DNA of 64,000 nt from Narthecium ossifragum (lineage: Eukaryota; Streptophyta; Magnoliopsida; Dioscoreales; Nartheciaceae): the NCBI GenBank assembly GCA_963920575.1, contig OY986965.1, positions 14,770,290-14,834,289 on the forward strand, given 5' to 3'. A model generated the notes under the pieces. That model saw nothing but the letters and a program-made list of their open reading frames with translations, did no database searches and had not been told where the DNA came from. This document shows positions 11,524 to 23,282 of this stretch, in pieces (the first letter of the stretch is position 1; each line of letters starts with the position of its first letter). A program made the translations under genes and the position numbers.

Positions 11524-12417
11524 ATGGGGAAAGCGGGGAGGGATTGGACTCAGATCTACACGATCTACGGCACCGATGAGTGGCAGACGGTGGCGTTTCT
11601 CGCATTCCACGCCGCCGCCTTCGCGGCCGCTGCCGTTGTGCTCTTGGTGTACTTTGCTCCGATCTTGGAGTTTCTTCACTCGGTCCTCCCGGTGGTCGTG
11701 CCGATCTCGGCAATCCGGTTCGCTCTTGGGTTCGCCGGATCTGTGGTGTCGCTGACGGCGGTGGGCCTCGTGTACGCGGCTGGCAACGTCCTCCACTCGT
11801 CGCTGAGCTTGAGGTGGGACATGGCGCAGCGGATGGTGGCAGCGGTGCCGGACTGGGCGGGGGTGAGGACGGCGCTGGACGTGGGCTGCGGGCGGGGGAT
11901 GCTGCTCGTGGCGGTGGCGATGCAGCTCAAGAAGGGAGGAAGCAGCGGCCGGGTTGTGGGGCTCGACCGCCAGAGGGAGACGGCGGTGGCGGCGCTGCGG
12001 CGAGCAGGGGCCGAGGGTGTGCAGGAGTACGTCACGTGTAGGGAGGGGGACGCCAGGGGGCTCCCCTTCGCCGACGGCTACTTCGACGTGGTCATGTCGG
12101 CGGTGCACCTCAGTGGGCTCGGAAGGGGCGGCGCCGCGGAGGCGGCGGCGGAGAGGGGAAGGGGTTTGGGGGAGGTGGTGAGGGTGCTCAAGCCTGGAGG
12201 GGTTGGAGTGGTGTGGGACCTCGTGTGCGTGCCGGAGTACGCCCAGCGGCTCCGCGAGATGAGGATGGAGGACGTTAGGGTTTCGGAGAGGGTCACCGCT
12301 TACATGGCCACGAGCCAGATCGTCTCCTTCCGCAAGCCCGCCAGCGCATCGGCCGCCCACTGCGGGGGCTTTGCGGCGGCTGAGACGCCGGTGGACTGGA
12401 GGGCTAATATATGCTAA
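11524..12417 (+). CDS. Membrane-anchored SAM-dependent methyltransferase (type 11-like), 297 aa
   Basis: A single-exon, GC-rich gene. The frame is open upstream, but the first ATG is at 11524 (MGKAGRDWTQIYTIYG), and this N-terminus matches the conserved start of a plant methyltransferase family as I remember it. Two hydrophobic stretches (about 24-44 and 53-88) predict a membrane anchor, probably in the endomembrane system. The Rossmann-fold methyltransferase domain follows: motif I LDVGCGRG (118-125), acidic residue after strand 2 in VVGLD (D148), motif II DGYFDVVMSAV (184-194) and motif III VLKPGG (221-226). It ends VDWRANIC, like full-length homologues, so it looks complete. The substrate is unknown. 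The region 11324-11523 is its leader. The MULE just upstream has separated it from its former promoter, so present expression may depend on the MULE end or the residual TATA box. Confidence 0.85.
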   Translation: MGKAGRDWTQIYTIYGTDEWQTVAFLAFHAAAFAAAAVVLLVYFAPILEFLHSVLPVVVPISAIRFALGFAGSVVSLTAVGLVYAAGNVLHSSLSLRWDMAQRMVAAVPDWAGVRTALDVGCGRGMLLVAVAMQLKKGGSSGRVVGLDRQRETAVAALRRAGAEGVQEYVTCREGDARGLPFADGYFDVVMSAVHLSGLGRGGAAEAAAERGRGLGEVVRVLKPGGVGVVWDLVCVPEYAQRLREMRMEDVRVSERVTAYMATSQIVSFRKPASASAAHCGGFAAAETPVDWRANIC

Positions 12418-14324
12418 ACCGGGTCCGGTGGAACACCGGAACATCGCGTAGCTAAAAACAAAGGGGTAATTTTTGTTTTTTTTTTATTCTTGCAAAATAG
12501 GAGTTTGGTTTGTGGTGATCCGCCGGAAGAGTGCTAAGTAATATTGTAGGCCAGCCTCCAAAGGGGGTTGAGCTTTAGGAGGGGTTTATTAATATGTATG
12601 TTTTTTATATATGAAGCAATTGTATCATATTACAAAAAATGTGTGACTCAAATGCTTGTGTATATTTCGAAAGATACAACTGTTCTATAATATTGAATTA
12701 AGGGTCCTTCCATTTACACCGCAGCAATTACTATATGGACACCGCGTCATTTTTTTTAATAATATCGAAAATAACCTTCTTATGAATGTCTAAAACACTC
12801 TTGCTCGTATTCCCGTCGGTACAGTTCGGTTTTAGAAACCGAACATATTATACATACGTCGGATTAAAAAATTGATATTTTGTTTTATGCTCGGTTTTAA
12901 AAAATCATATGTGTTTTATGTTGGGTTTTAAAAAATCGAATTTGTGAAATATTGAATTAATTGGTGGCCTAGTGTATTGAAATATTTCTATGCATTCAAC
13001 TTTCGATCTTCTAATGTTATAAAATAAGGTATGAAAAATAGTATGAATGGTCATATGGTTTTCAAAGTTGTTTTATATGATTCGGTTTTATATATTCGAA
13101 ATCCTGGATAATGAACGGATTTTAAAAACCGAAAGGATATGCAAACAGTTCGGTTTTAAAAAGTCGATATTTTGTGTTAGAAGGTTGTTAACTTCGCAGA
13201 GTATAAGTTCGGGTTTTTAAATCCAGAAACCTTGGTTATGAACAAATTTTAAAACCGAATTTTTGCCAATGGTAACTAAGGAAAAATTGAAAAAAAAAGT
13301 AATAATATGTATAGCATTTAGATAAGATTTCAGATCTACTTGTGATGCACTTAACAATAACAATGTACATAATAATTACTACGGTGTACACAGAACCAGC
13401 CTTGAATTAATTGTTTGAATTTTCTTGGTTAGTTAACATAGGTTGGACTTTTGTGATCCCCACCAGTTGATGCTCGAGAGCGCCACTTGATGTTTTAAAA
13501 GCACACCGTAGAATATTTTTTGCTGCCAAAGAAAGTTCTTTACTCGTGTTCACACATAACAGACTCATCCTTTCACACCCACCGATTTCTCTCCATGGTA
13601 AAAGGATGGTGATTCTATGGGGCTGTTTCTTTCGTCGAGTGTTTTGGAATTTCCGTTGAAATTGAATATAATTCTTATAGAATGTAATAAAATGATTCAC
13701 TTTTACTGTTTGTTTAGTGTCGAAATGGAAACTGAATATTGTGAAATCTGATATTTTTTTGCTGTTTGTTTGATGTCGGAATGGAAATATAATCATATGA
13801 TTTTTTTTTGTATTTGTTTTGGGATGGAATTGGGGATATGGTTATCCCAAATCGTTTGTGGTGAGAATAGCACCCCTTTATTTATATTGAAAGTTTAAAC
13901 CTTTATAAAGTGTGTTAAAAAATAAATTACAAATAGTTAGTCATATAAAAATAAAAAAATGGCATAAATATATATTTTAAATATATTTAATATATTAATA
14001 CATATATATCTCAAGAGTGTTTGCTGGAGCGTTTTGATGCATAAATGGTGACTGGTGTATGCATGATGGAGCTTGGTCACTCTGTTGCCCTCGAGAGTCA
14101 ATTTAATATATACTTTGGGTCATCTTATGATCAAGAGTCAATTTAATAAAATCCCTCGAGTGGGATGGCAGATTGATCCGTTTGGACACTCTGCTGTCTG
14201 AGGTTACTTGGAGCATAGGTAGATTATTTGAAATCTCTTTATCTATACAAGTTTATAAAATAGATTTCCAACTAGTGAATAACTAACTGTATAAATAGCT
14301 TGTAAGTTGTAAGTTGGTATGTCA
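12418..14324. other. Gene-free AT-rich stretch downstream of the methyltransferase
   Basis: The first 200 bp or so are the likely 3'UTR. A MITE-like unit (12715-13388) and AT-rich sequence with no convincing ORF follow. I see no gene. Confidence 0.6.
12715..13388. mobile_element. Probable MITE with TACACCG termini and an internal hairpin array
   Basis: The left end TACACCGCAGCAATTACTAT is inverted at the right end (AATAATTACTACGGTGTA, 13371-13388) over about 20 bp. No clear target duplication beyond TA is visible. Inside, between 12828 and 13260, variants of the palindrome TTCGGTTTTAAAAACCGAA recur about eight times. Confidence 0.45.
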
Positions 14325-15464
14325 TATTCACCCGGCCATGGTTGAGAGAATTCTCTCCCTTCCGCTGACCCCTCCAAACCTGGTCGCTAAACCTAAGTGG
14401 ACCTGGGCAAGAAACGGCGCTATCACGACACCCTCCACTTACCAGAGTTTAACGCATATGAATGGCAAACAGAGCGCCATCAACTGGCACTTTGGCGCAG
14501 CATCTGGCGGATCCATGCTGGACCGCGCGCACGTTTCTTCCTCTGGAAACTTATGCATGGCAAGATCCCAACCAAGCTAACGTTATGGAATCTGTGCCTC
14601 TCCCTTGATCGCCTGTGCCCCCGTTGCGGTCTAGCTGATGAAACCGTCGACCACATCCTCTTTGAATGCCATTTTGCTCGGAAGGTCTAGAACAGAGCAT
14701 TAAGTGGTACCATCATCTCCGTTCAAGATCTCAGTATGGATACTTGCATCGATCTGCTTTGCCGCCCCCGGAAGTATGAAGATATCATCCAGGCCAACTC
14801 CCTGCTCTCGTATGGCCTATGGTGGCTCTGGAAAGACAGGTGCAACCTGGTGGCCGCAGAGGGCAGCCGCGAAGCTCATGACGTCGCCCAAGTGATCAGA
14901 TGGCAAAGCAGAGAGTTCCTCGTCGTCGAGAAGGCAGGAAGGAAATCCAAAAAGCCCCAAGGTTGGTCTGGAATTAGAATTCAAACGGATGCCTCCCTCA
15001 ACCCTGTCTCTGGCATTGCGGGGCTTGGGGTTGTAAGCATTGATGATGAAGATGTAGTCCTTTGGTCCGATGGTGAGCAGCGGAGAGTCGATTCCATCCT
15101 TGAGGGAGAACTACACGCCATACTTGCTGCTATCAAGGCTGCTAACCGGCGTAGCTATCATAAGATCCTTGTGGAGACTGACTCCTTATTTTCGGTCCAG
15201 CTGGTTGAAGGTAAAGCTCCATTATTAGAGATGTGCAGGATATCTGGTGGGAGTCCCGCCACCTCAGCGATTTTCAAATCCGGTACATCCCTCGGGAAGA
15301 GAACAGTCATGCTGATTGGGTTGCACGTCATGCTAGTACGCTTTACTCTGTCTTTAATGTATTAGAGGAGTCTAGCGGAGCTATCCCTAGTACTCTAGAC
15401 GATTACTGATGTAAGCCCTCTTATGGGCCTCTAGCCTTTAGGCTCAACTGATAATAAAAAAAAA
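14325..15464 (+). mobile_element. 5'-truncated L1-type LINE (zf-RVT and RNase H), decayed
   Basis: The plus strand encodes the C-terminal part of a LINE ORF2. At 14397-14690 is the zf-RVT region (RARFFLWKLMHGKIPTKLTL, then CPRCGLADETVDHILFECHF). From about 14736 a linker carries YGLWWLWKDRC, then an RNase H domain (IQTDASLNPVSGIAGLG, ILEGELHAILAAI, ILVETDSLFSVQL). The last block continues after a frameshift near 15230 (IRYIPREENSHADWVARHA). It ends in an A-rich tail at 15453-15464. The reverse transcriptase core and endonuclease are missing, as is usual for 5'-truncated LINE copies. Stops and a frameshift make it dead. Confidence 0.85.
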
Positions 15465-15873
15465 ACCCCGTGCAACAAAATTTATACTTTGTCAATTATA
15501 CAACCACGTATCAAAACCACGAGAATATCATATATTTAGTAGCTAAATTACAAAAATTATACTTTGTCAATTATACAACCACACCTATATAACAATTTAC
15601 AAACACTCATGTATACAACCACTATTGTACAAACTTCGCAAATTTATAATCTGTCAAAAAATAATAATAATCTAACTTGGATTTTAATGCTCGCGCGTCG
15701 GTAGTTAGCTTGATTGCATAAGCATGACTCAGATTTTAAATCATCGTTCTTGTGCGGCGGCGATCGGTTGGTAAATGGATAGCTATCTAAATTACCAAAC
15801 CACTGCTCTCACTTCAGCATTGAAAATGCATTTTGCATTTTTGATTGACATCATAATCTCCTATTTTTTAAAA
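15465..15873. other. Gene-free AT-rich spacer
   Basis: Short direct repeats (ATACTTTGTCAATTATACAACCAC occurs twice, near 15484 and 15569, here noted as a 24-bp repeat by position only). No ORF or known element is seen. Confidence 0.5.
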
Positions 15874-16470
15874 ATTAAACATCAATTGAGTTGAATTCAA
15901 CCAAACCAGTGATGCTTCAAAATCAGAATTCCAGCCAAAAGACAAGAATTTGGCTCAGATTCACATCACGGTAGTAAAAGTAAGAATTTTGACTCATATT
16001 CACATCACAGCAATAAAAAGCATGCATCTGGCTCAAATTCACACCATAGTAATCCCAATTACATATGGCAGGTGGTTGGTTGCCATTCAAATGGCCATCC
16101 AAGGCACCAAAATAAACATTATAGTAGCATCATCTCCATTTTCTGAAATTAAACATCAATTGAGTTGAATTCAATCAAACCAACAAAGCATCAAAATCAG
16201 AATTCCAGTAAACCAAAAAACAAAACTTTTTGCTCATATTCACATCACAGCAGTAAAAAGCACGAATTTTGGCTTAGATTCACATAATAGTAAAGGCAAT
16301 TAAATATGACAGGTGGCTAGTTGCCATTCAAGTGGCCATCAAAGAGACCAAATTAAATATTATAGTGGCATCATATTCCCTTTCTCAAATTAAACATCAA
16401 TTGAGTTGAATTCAACCAAACCAACGAAGCATCATAATCAGAATTCCAGTAAATCAAAAAACAAGAATTT
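15874..16470. repeat. Tandem repeat, about 240-270-bp units, 2.4 copies
   Basis: ATTAAACATCAATTGAGTTG recurs at 15874, 16148 and 16389, each followed by the same order of motifs (AATCAGAATTCCAG, then ATTCACATCACAG, then GGTTGCCATTCAA-TGGCCATC). Spacings are 274 and 241 bp. It abuts the truncated family C LTR at about 16474. Confidence 0.8.
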
Positions 16471-16574
16471 TGATAGAGATCGATCCCTCTGTGCCAGAAA
16501 GTCCTGGCGGTAACTCTTCTGAGGACGGCCGCCGTTGGCCGTCGCTCTCCCCTGTCAGAGGGAGAGAGGACTTT

Positions 16575-18231
16575 TGATGAGAATGCATAATGTTATATTT
16601 TTATCCCTTAATACTTAGTCTCCTATACTTATTTAGTTCCTAAATACACTCATTATTCTTATATTTTGATTTAGGATGTAATTGAAGTCCTTAAGTCGAA
16701 AAGAAGCTGAAAAGAGTGCATGGATCAATTTTAAAGATTAATCTGTACCTGCTCATGAAGAACCAGATGATGTGCCATATATGGTTGGAAAGCTCTTGAA
16801 GTCTAGATTCTGGAGAATTTTACGGTTTGTGATTCCGAGTTTCCTAGAGGAAGTTACGGCAATTTTAGTACCGATGGCGCAGTCTGGATGGCAGAACAGT
16901 AATATGCTGGAAAGTTGGAGCGATCCGCCGATCGATCGGACCTTGCAAAAACGTGACAGAACATGTAGTTTTTGGCTGAACATGGTCCGATCGATCGAAC
17001 CATCCCTCCTACTGAGCCAGATCGATCCGACTCCTAGAGTTGGATCTATCGGACTCAAAAATAGGCAGAGAAGGTGGATTTTTATGCATCCGATCGATCC
17101 AGCACCTAAAGTTCGATCGATCGGACTTGGGAATTAAAGTTGACAGAACGTATTCTTTCTAAAGGAGCATAGTTCGATCGATCCATCCATCGATCGGACT
17201 CGAGCGTGACTACAAGTTGAAGAGTTTAATGAGACTGATCGATCCAACACCCCGAGTTGGATCGATCGGACTTTTCCCAGTGAAGGAAATCAATGATTGT
17301 GATCTAATCTGAGGTTGGATACACTTGAGGCTATAAATAGGACTCTTTCTAGGGTTTGAAGGGGGATTCTTGGACACTTTTGGCTGCTCTTTCTCCTCCT
17401 TTATAGTTTTTCTAGGTTTTATCTTGTTTAATGAAATCTTTTGGAGGATTGTTCTTGATGGCCCTGCGTGGCTAAATCTTGATCCTTGGTCGAGGAGACT
17501 GAAACCTCGGAATCAATGAAACTGTGAGATCTAATTTATTTTTATTGTTCAGTTTATACATGAGTATTGAATGTTCTTCTGAGATTAAATCTTCATGATT
17601 ACCTTGTCTAATTGCTAGGAGGCCTACTAGTTTATTATTCATGGTAATCTACTGCTAGGTTTGATATCAAATCCGGAATTGTTTGATCCCTCTAATCTGC
17701 GAAGCAACTAGGATCTAATAATTTACTGCTGATCAGATCTTGTTAGATCTTAGGAAGAATATTCAACTAGATTAAATGCAACCGCTTGTGCTTGTGTTGT
17801 TTAGCTTCATCGATCTCCCTATTCTTAACGCTGCTACTAGATTAAATCTACAGCGCTTGTCTTAGGTTGTTTAGTAGTTAGAGTTGATTAGATCGCTTGT
17901 TTCTAATTAACTAAAATTGAGGAGAGATTCGAATTGAATTCGGACGATGAATATTCATGGTATAAATTGATTGATACTTGCATCTATGATCAGTTATTGG
18001 ATTCCGATGGTGGATGTTGACTCAGACCAAGGTTTGTTCTCTTGATTTAACTCGTTTCTTCGCTTTAGATTATTTCTTTATTGTTTTTCCTCACGTTTAA
18101 AACCCCCCATCTTTGTTCACTAAGCACAAAACTAGGCTAAGCACTCTTCGTGGGATCGACTCGTACTCGCACTACTACATTTATTTTAACGAGTACTGGA
18201 TTTATTTTTGAATGCCTGCGACAACACATCA
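16575..18231 (+). mobile_element. Solo LTR, family D (Athila/Tat-type), TSD ACTTT
   Basis: Begins TGATGAGAATGCATAATG, ends CGACAACACATCA, and is flanked by ACTTT at 16570-16574 and 18232-18236 (1657 bp). It interrupts the family C LTR, whose sequence resumes in register after the right duplication. Contents in order: the shared module (about 16740-16910), GATCGATC cluster (16920-17280), TATA box CTATAAATAG (17331-17340) and transcribed part. No internal domain. Confidence 0.9.
17331..17340 (+). promoter_or_regulatory. LTR TATA box (family D)
   Basis: CTATAAATAG about 50 bp after the last GATCGATC site. The same arrangement recurs in families A, B and F. Confidence 0.7.
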
Positions 18232-20250
18232 ACTTTCTCTCCTCTCCTCCCCCTTTCCCCCTCCTTCCCCGGCTTTCCCCCTCCCTTTTCCTCCCTCTTC
18301 TCCCTCTTCTCCTTCTCTTCTTCTTCCTTCTTCTTTCTTCTTCCCGCGAGCTATGCTTCTCCTGTTTCCGGCAGCCGGTTCTTCTTCTCTGTTCTCCCTC
18401 CTTCGGCCACCGTTTTGGGCGTTCCAAAGCTCGTTGGATCCGTGGCGACGTGAGGAAGATCCCTGGTGTGGTTTGAAGCCTTATTGGTGACTGGCTTGTG
18501 GGGAATCAGCCGAGGAGTGCGTTTCCGGTAGGTTTTCTACCTACGAGAGTTGTTCTTGGGTTTTCTCTAGATCTAGCCGTTAGATCTTGTTATTCTTTAT
18601 GTTATTGGATGCCTCTTGCTTAGTATGATTTTCTGGTATAAGTTTCATAAGCTTTAGTTGAGATTTTATTAGGATTTATGCATGTTTAATCTTGGATTTT
18701 CTGGTTTCTGCTGTTCTTGAATAACAGCTGGTTTGCGACGAGTTTTCCAACCAATACGTGCATGTTCTTGGGTTGTGATGAACATAAGAGTTGTAGATCT
18801 TTGCATCTACTCTCAGACCCAACTGATTTCATAATTTTATGATTTTCCTACGATTTGTTATGAACTTCTTACTGGTTACTGGTGGGCTACGTTGCTGCAA
18901 GAGATGGTAAGTTAGTTTGATTAGCGGTCTTGATTAGTGATTTTCCGTTAATCTAGCCGTTGGATGTTTCTGGATTATAGATATGTTCATCCCAGCGTGT
19001 TGATCTAGTAGAGCCTAAGTTGGTTCTTGAATCCGACGTCGTTTGGACATCAAATCGATGGGGCCAATTAGCCTCTAAGTAGAAGATTTTGGTGATTTAA
19101 ATAATATTATATGTTAAAACATATAATATTATATTTTACTGTTCATCAAGGTTTTCGGGGTTGCTTACCGTTACAGGAGTCCGCGGTTGATGATCGTGGT
19201 GTCATCGTAATGCCGGGACCCGTTGCGGATCGGCTGGCAGCGGTTGGTAGTACTGCTGCAGCGATCCAGTTGGACTTGTATGCTATCTTAATATACTGTT
19301 GCATGCTTATCTGTTACCTGTGTATGTTGATAGCATGCATTCTCTGTTGTGCATTAGTTGCATGGTTAGGGCGCGGGCGATCTGTGGGTCGCCGTCCCGA
19401 GGCTGGAAGCTCGGACTTAGTCTTAGGACGGGGGTTGGGTAGTTTGGACCCGGTTCGAATTGTGGTATCCAATCAACTTGATGATAGGCTTAGATGACTG
19501 GTACACCTGTTGCTTGATGATTTTAGAGGTCGCGTTGGCCTCGAGTCGGATGCTGAGGTGTAGCCGGTGTCCCACTGTGTTGACCCTTGAGTAGAGAGGT
19601 TGACTACTTAGCGGTGCAATTTCCCGCCTGCAGTGCCGTTCCCTGCTTGTGGGCCAGCAGTGTTGTTTCCTGCTACTGAGTATAACCCGACATGTGACCA
19701 GCTCGGCTGGAAGACCATGATCGTGGGCCTCAGGGACACGCGGTGGGGTTATGGGACCCCTCTATACACCCAAGTCTTACTTGAGGGCGACACTGTTGCG
19801 TTTCCCTCTTCCTTCTGTGTGACGTAGTGTAGAACGATACTGAGCTTTATGCTCACTCCTACCCGGGCTGCGTTTTGCAGGTGCAGGCGTCAACTCTTCT
19901 TCTGTGGCCCCTACCGGGCAGTTGGTCGGCGGTGCGGCTGTGCCAGGTGGAGTCTTAGAGGTGGTGATCCTTTACTACTTTTTACCTTATGTTAGATAGT
20001 CTCCTATCAGAGTAATGTTGTATTTGAATCTTCCCCTCTCCGAGGATATGTATATTAAATTCACTTGGGTTTTGTAATCTTGGGTTCGATGCTTAATTAA
20101 TTATGTCTTTTAAATTGAGGGTGTTTTGATGAATTGCTAGGGAGACCAATAGGTTAGAGGGAGCCCTCGGCAGCATTTTTTCCGCGGTTTGTTAGGTTTC
20201 TGTTCACGTCGCCCGGCCCGGTTGGGCTTGCGGGTCGGGACACGACAGCT

Positions 20251-20262
20251 TGGTATCAGAGC
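20251..20262 (+). other. Primer binding site, tRNA-iMet type
   Basis: TGGTATCAGAGC lies three bases after the LTR end at 20247. It is the standard plant initiator-methionine tRNA primer site. Confidence 0.85.
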
Positions 20263-20450
20263 ATAGGTTGTTGATCCCAGGGTTAGGATCAGGATTCGGT
20301 TGAGTTTAAGCGTGGAATGGGTTAAATCTATGTCTAGAACATTCGTGCATGCTCCTTTTGATGTGTTATGCTTTTTCGCTTTCTGCTTGTGCTGCTTTGT
20401 TTTGCGGATTCTGACGAGTGAACACTCGTTTGTCGTTGGTGATTGCGCAG

Positions 20451-20961
20451 ATGGCGGGAGTTCGAGACCGGCCTTTGGTTATCAGTCGGGGTGGGGCACG
20501 ACCCGGTCGGCCCGCCCGACCGAGCAGGGAGATTCCCGCTAGGGCGGTACTAGCTCGACGGACTGAGCCATCACCATCGACGGTTTCGATCGCACTGGAG
20601 GACCCTTCTCGCCGAGGAGAGGGTTCTCGCTCTGATCGACGGGCGGGCCGCGGCGGCGGTCATGATGGACTTCCAGCGGCTGAACCCGTCTAGGTTCAGT
20701 GGTGAGATTGGAGATCCGACCACGGCAGACGGCTGGCTCCGAGGAGTCACGCGCGTTCTCGACGCTCTCTTCGTTGGGGATGACCGGATCTGGGTCACCC
20801 TTACGGCGTTCCAGCTCGATGGGGACGCTCTTGACTGGTGGTGCACCGTCCAGCACACCAGTGGCGGAGAGGAGCCGACGTAGGATGAGTTCAGGGCATT
20901 GTTCTTGGACGGGTACTTCCCGGAGAGTACGCGTGACGCTCTGTCAGAGATGATTGAATAG
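20451..20961 (+). pseudogene. Family C Ty3/gypsy gag, broken
   Basis: ATG at 20451 opens a basic N-terminus (MAGVRDRPLVISRGG). The frame then shifts, and from about 20665 reads MDFQRLNPSRFSG, then DPTTADGWLRGVTRVLDAL and FQLDGDALDWW. This is the retrotransposon gag core of Ty3/gypsy elements, most like Met-primed chromovirus types. A TAG at 20881 interrupts it, and it ends around 20961 (FRALFLDGYFPES). No protease, RT or integrase follows. Confidence 0.8.
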
Positions 20962-21015
20962 GTTTAGTTCCTTCACATCCCAGCCCTTATGGGTTTTCTG
21001 GGTCGGGGTGTGACA

Positions 21016-22756
21016 AAGTGTCCCTTATGACCAATGTTCTAAAAATCGCTCTAGGCGGCCGCCTAGGTGCTGGGCGCTTCCCAGCCGTCCCAATTAAGGC
21101 CTAGTTGATCGAGCTAGGGGTTTGGCTGAAAATTAGCCGTCTAGGCGGGCTAGGCGGGCTGGGAGTACTAGAGGGATGTGGAGAAGAAGAATTTGAGGCA
21201 TATGCTTGAAAGTTACAATAATCAAATCTTTGAAATGAATAGTGTTGCTATTTATGCTTTGTATTTTTATTTATATAATTATATGTAATAAAAACTAAAT
21301 TAAAATTTAAAAAATAAAACCGCCTAGTCCTCGCCTAGGCATCCGACTAGTCCTCTAGGCGCTAGTTCACGGGCTTCCGCCCGACTAGCGCCTAGCATTT
21401 TTTAGAACCATGCCCTTATCCACGAAGCCGATCGCAATGATTTTACGCACGGAGTTTGGAAACGGCTCACTTCTAAGCGACAAGAAGGTGAGACATTGTA
21501 CCTTAGAGGGTGGATCAGGACGACAGAGTACCGAGTAGCAATGAGAGGGCCCATGTTTGGCATGGTCATCCAATACTGTAGATCTGGATGGTCATCAAAA
21601 ACATGATAGCCTCCTTGTGAGCTCAGTGATTGTCTCAGCACTGAGTTGATACATTTTCTCATACTTGGCAGAGTTCACGAATAACTCACAGAGGAGGTCA
21701 CTGCACACTTGGGCCCGACTATCTTCACCCAAGTCCATGAATACAGCAATTGCCCGGAAACTACAATTACCATCAGCCTTGACATCAATAATTTTTTCAA
21801 TATTGGGACTCAGCTCAATTGAAAACTGGTCTATGTATCAATCATAAGTGATAGTATAAGCCACCGCCTTCGATCTAGTCCATACCATTGCCAATCTTTC
21901 CTTGGGCTTCGTCTCTTTCTTGACCTTCGTCTTAGCTGTGTATATCGGATTAGTCTCAGTCGAAGTTGCTATATATGGTGGTGAGAAACTATACTTGAAT
22001 GAAAGAACGTACTCAAATACTGGAGGGTCACACCGTGTAAAGGCTTCGGTCTTCTTCTGCTTTGCACTTGGGCGACAATGTGTCGTCATCTTCTCCTCAG
22101 GCTCAAGCATATGGGTAGATTGTGGTGCTCTCATCTCAGCAAGCTTGCTTAGAACATGCACCTTTCCTAGATTATCTGACTCGTCAAACTGTCTCGTGAT
22201 CCCATCAAATTGATTGGTGAGATTGAGCCTAGGGGTGTAGTCAATTGGTGTATATGACAGGTCAAGCTTCCTCCGGTGTGGATATATGTATGACAATGGA
22301 ATAGGCTGACCCTCTTGCTTGTACCTTGCAATCTCATGTGCACAAGGTAAGCCATGGGTATGATGGATCTGACAACCACGAGCGGCCTCATCCAGTCCAA
22401 TACAATCTGCTCGCTCTACCTCAGTATGGATAATGGAGAGTGCGTGCTTTGATATGAACCCCGTGACTCCTTAAAAACGGTTGGTTTGAGTTTGTGTTGT
22501 ACGATCTACTTACTCTTTTCAAAAGAAGCAACTATCTTTGTGTGCTGGAGTTGAATTAGTGAATGGATCGTGGCCTAGGATGCATCGAAGCTGCAGTTGG
22601 ATGTACCAAGATGATGTTTTAGTTGTGTATGTGCGCTCTCCACCCTGTTTGTTGTGTTTCCAAAATGCATATAATTATCAGTCCATGCACTCACAAACTG
22701 CTCATTATACCCATCTAACCAAGTGTCTTTCACATAATCCATGGCACTTGGGTATT
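21016..22756 (-). pseudogene. Relic of an OTU/SWIM-type MULE transposase
   Basis: Minus-strand reading from 22756 downwards: AMDYVKDTWLDGYNEQFVSA, then MHFGNTTNRVESAH (end of the transposase core with its catalytic Glu, about 22629-22664), GLDEAARGCQIHHTHGLPCAHEIARY (SWIM zinc finger, about 22331-22375, given here as the motif HTHGLPCAHEI), a Lys-rich linker, then DVKADGNCSFRAIA (OTU domain with its Cys, 21746-21786), WMTMPNMGPLIATRYSVVL, and IAIGFVDKG, which continues as HFV across an inserted MITE (21029-21411). I recognise this order from abundant plant MULE proteins with a C-terminal OTU domain. Stops and frameshifts are present. The N-terminal half is missing, replaced at 22757 by a minus-strand LTR. 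Confidence 0.82.
21029..21411. mobile_element. hAT-like MITE in the OTU-MULE relic
   Basis: The ends contain inverted TGTTCTAAAAATCGC and TGGTTCTAAAAAATGC. The flanks share CCCTTAT (TCCCTTAT on the left, GCCCTTAT on the right), fitting an 8-bp duplication with one change. Removing it restores the OTU reading VDKGHFV. The inside carries GCCTAGGCG-type palindromes and no ORF. Confidence 0.72.
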
Positions 22757-23276
22757 TGATGTGTTGTGAACGTATTGTTAAAACATTATAAACTCAATCA
22801 AATATTAAATTTATAATCCTTATTCAATCACTACACTACTAGGTAGAATAGCGGTGAAGTCCGGAGTCGAACCATAGGGAATTTACCAAGAAAGATTGAA
22901 ATCAATTCTCAAAACTCTAAACCTAAGCAAAAGAAGCAATGATAAGTTTGAATCTAAGGAAAGCAATTGACGATGATTAATTCGAATCAATGGATAGGTG
23001 ACTTAGGAATTACTCAATCCGCCCTAGGTTCGCTTTCAATCTTATCTAGTTATCCTTTTGTTCTCTTCTCTAAACATTATGGATCCACAGCTTCTTAAGC
23101 TTACATAGATCCCTAAAAGCAAGTGTTTTCCAAAGGCATACTTTATCTTCGATTAGCATAGCTTGTCTTTGGGGTAACCTTAGCACAACCTATCGTCACT
23201 AAGCATAAAGTATCTCATCGGTTATTCACAAACACCATGAAAATCATCATATGAATCTCTACAATAAATCACAGAA
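22757..23276 (-). mobile_element. 3' part of a family D-like LTR, minus strand
   Basis: On the minus strand it ends GTTCACAACACATCA at 22757, as family D ends CGACAACACATCA. It has the typical end-of-LTR stretch (GGTTCGACTCCGGACTTCACC). The 5' part is lost at the junction with the family C fragment at about 23283. Confidence 0.6.
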
Positions 23277-23282
23277 ATCATG

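Larger units (their letters stand above)
16474..21015 (+). mobile_element. Decayed family C Ty3/gypsy element: truncated 5' LTR, tRNA-Met primer site, partial gag, 3' LTR stub
   Basis: The 5' LTR is present as 16474-16574 plus 18237-20247, split by a family D solo LTR; about the first 700 bp are missing compared with 23498-25939. It ends in CGGGACACGACA, followed by the primer site. A broken gag follows (20451-20961). A short LTR-end-like piece GGGTCGGGGTGTGACA (to 21015) marks the far end, so nearly all of the internal region has been deleted. On the right it abuts the OTU-MULE relic. Confidence 0.7.

Noticed and set aside
11458..12444. Long minus-strand ORF (328 codons) opposite the methyltransferase
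   Set aside because: It is the antisense shadow of a GC-rich gene; composition is His/Arg/Pro-rich and no domain is seen.
16772..17137. Conserved ORFs such as MPYMVGKLLKS repeated in several LTRs
   Set aside because: They come from the shared LTR module read in both orientations; conservation is at the DNA level, in the promoter part of the LTR, and stops differ between copies.
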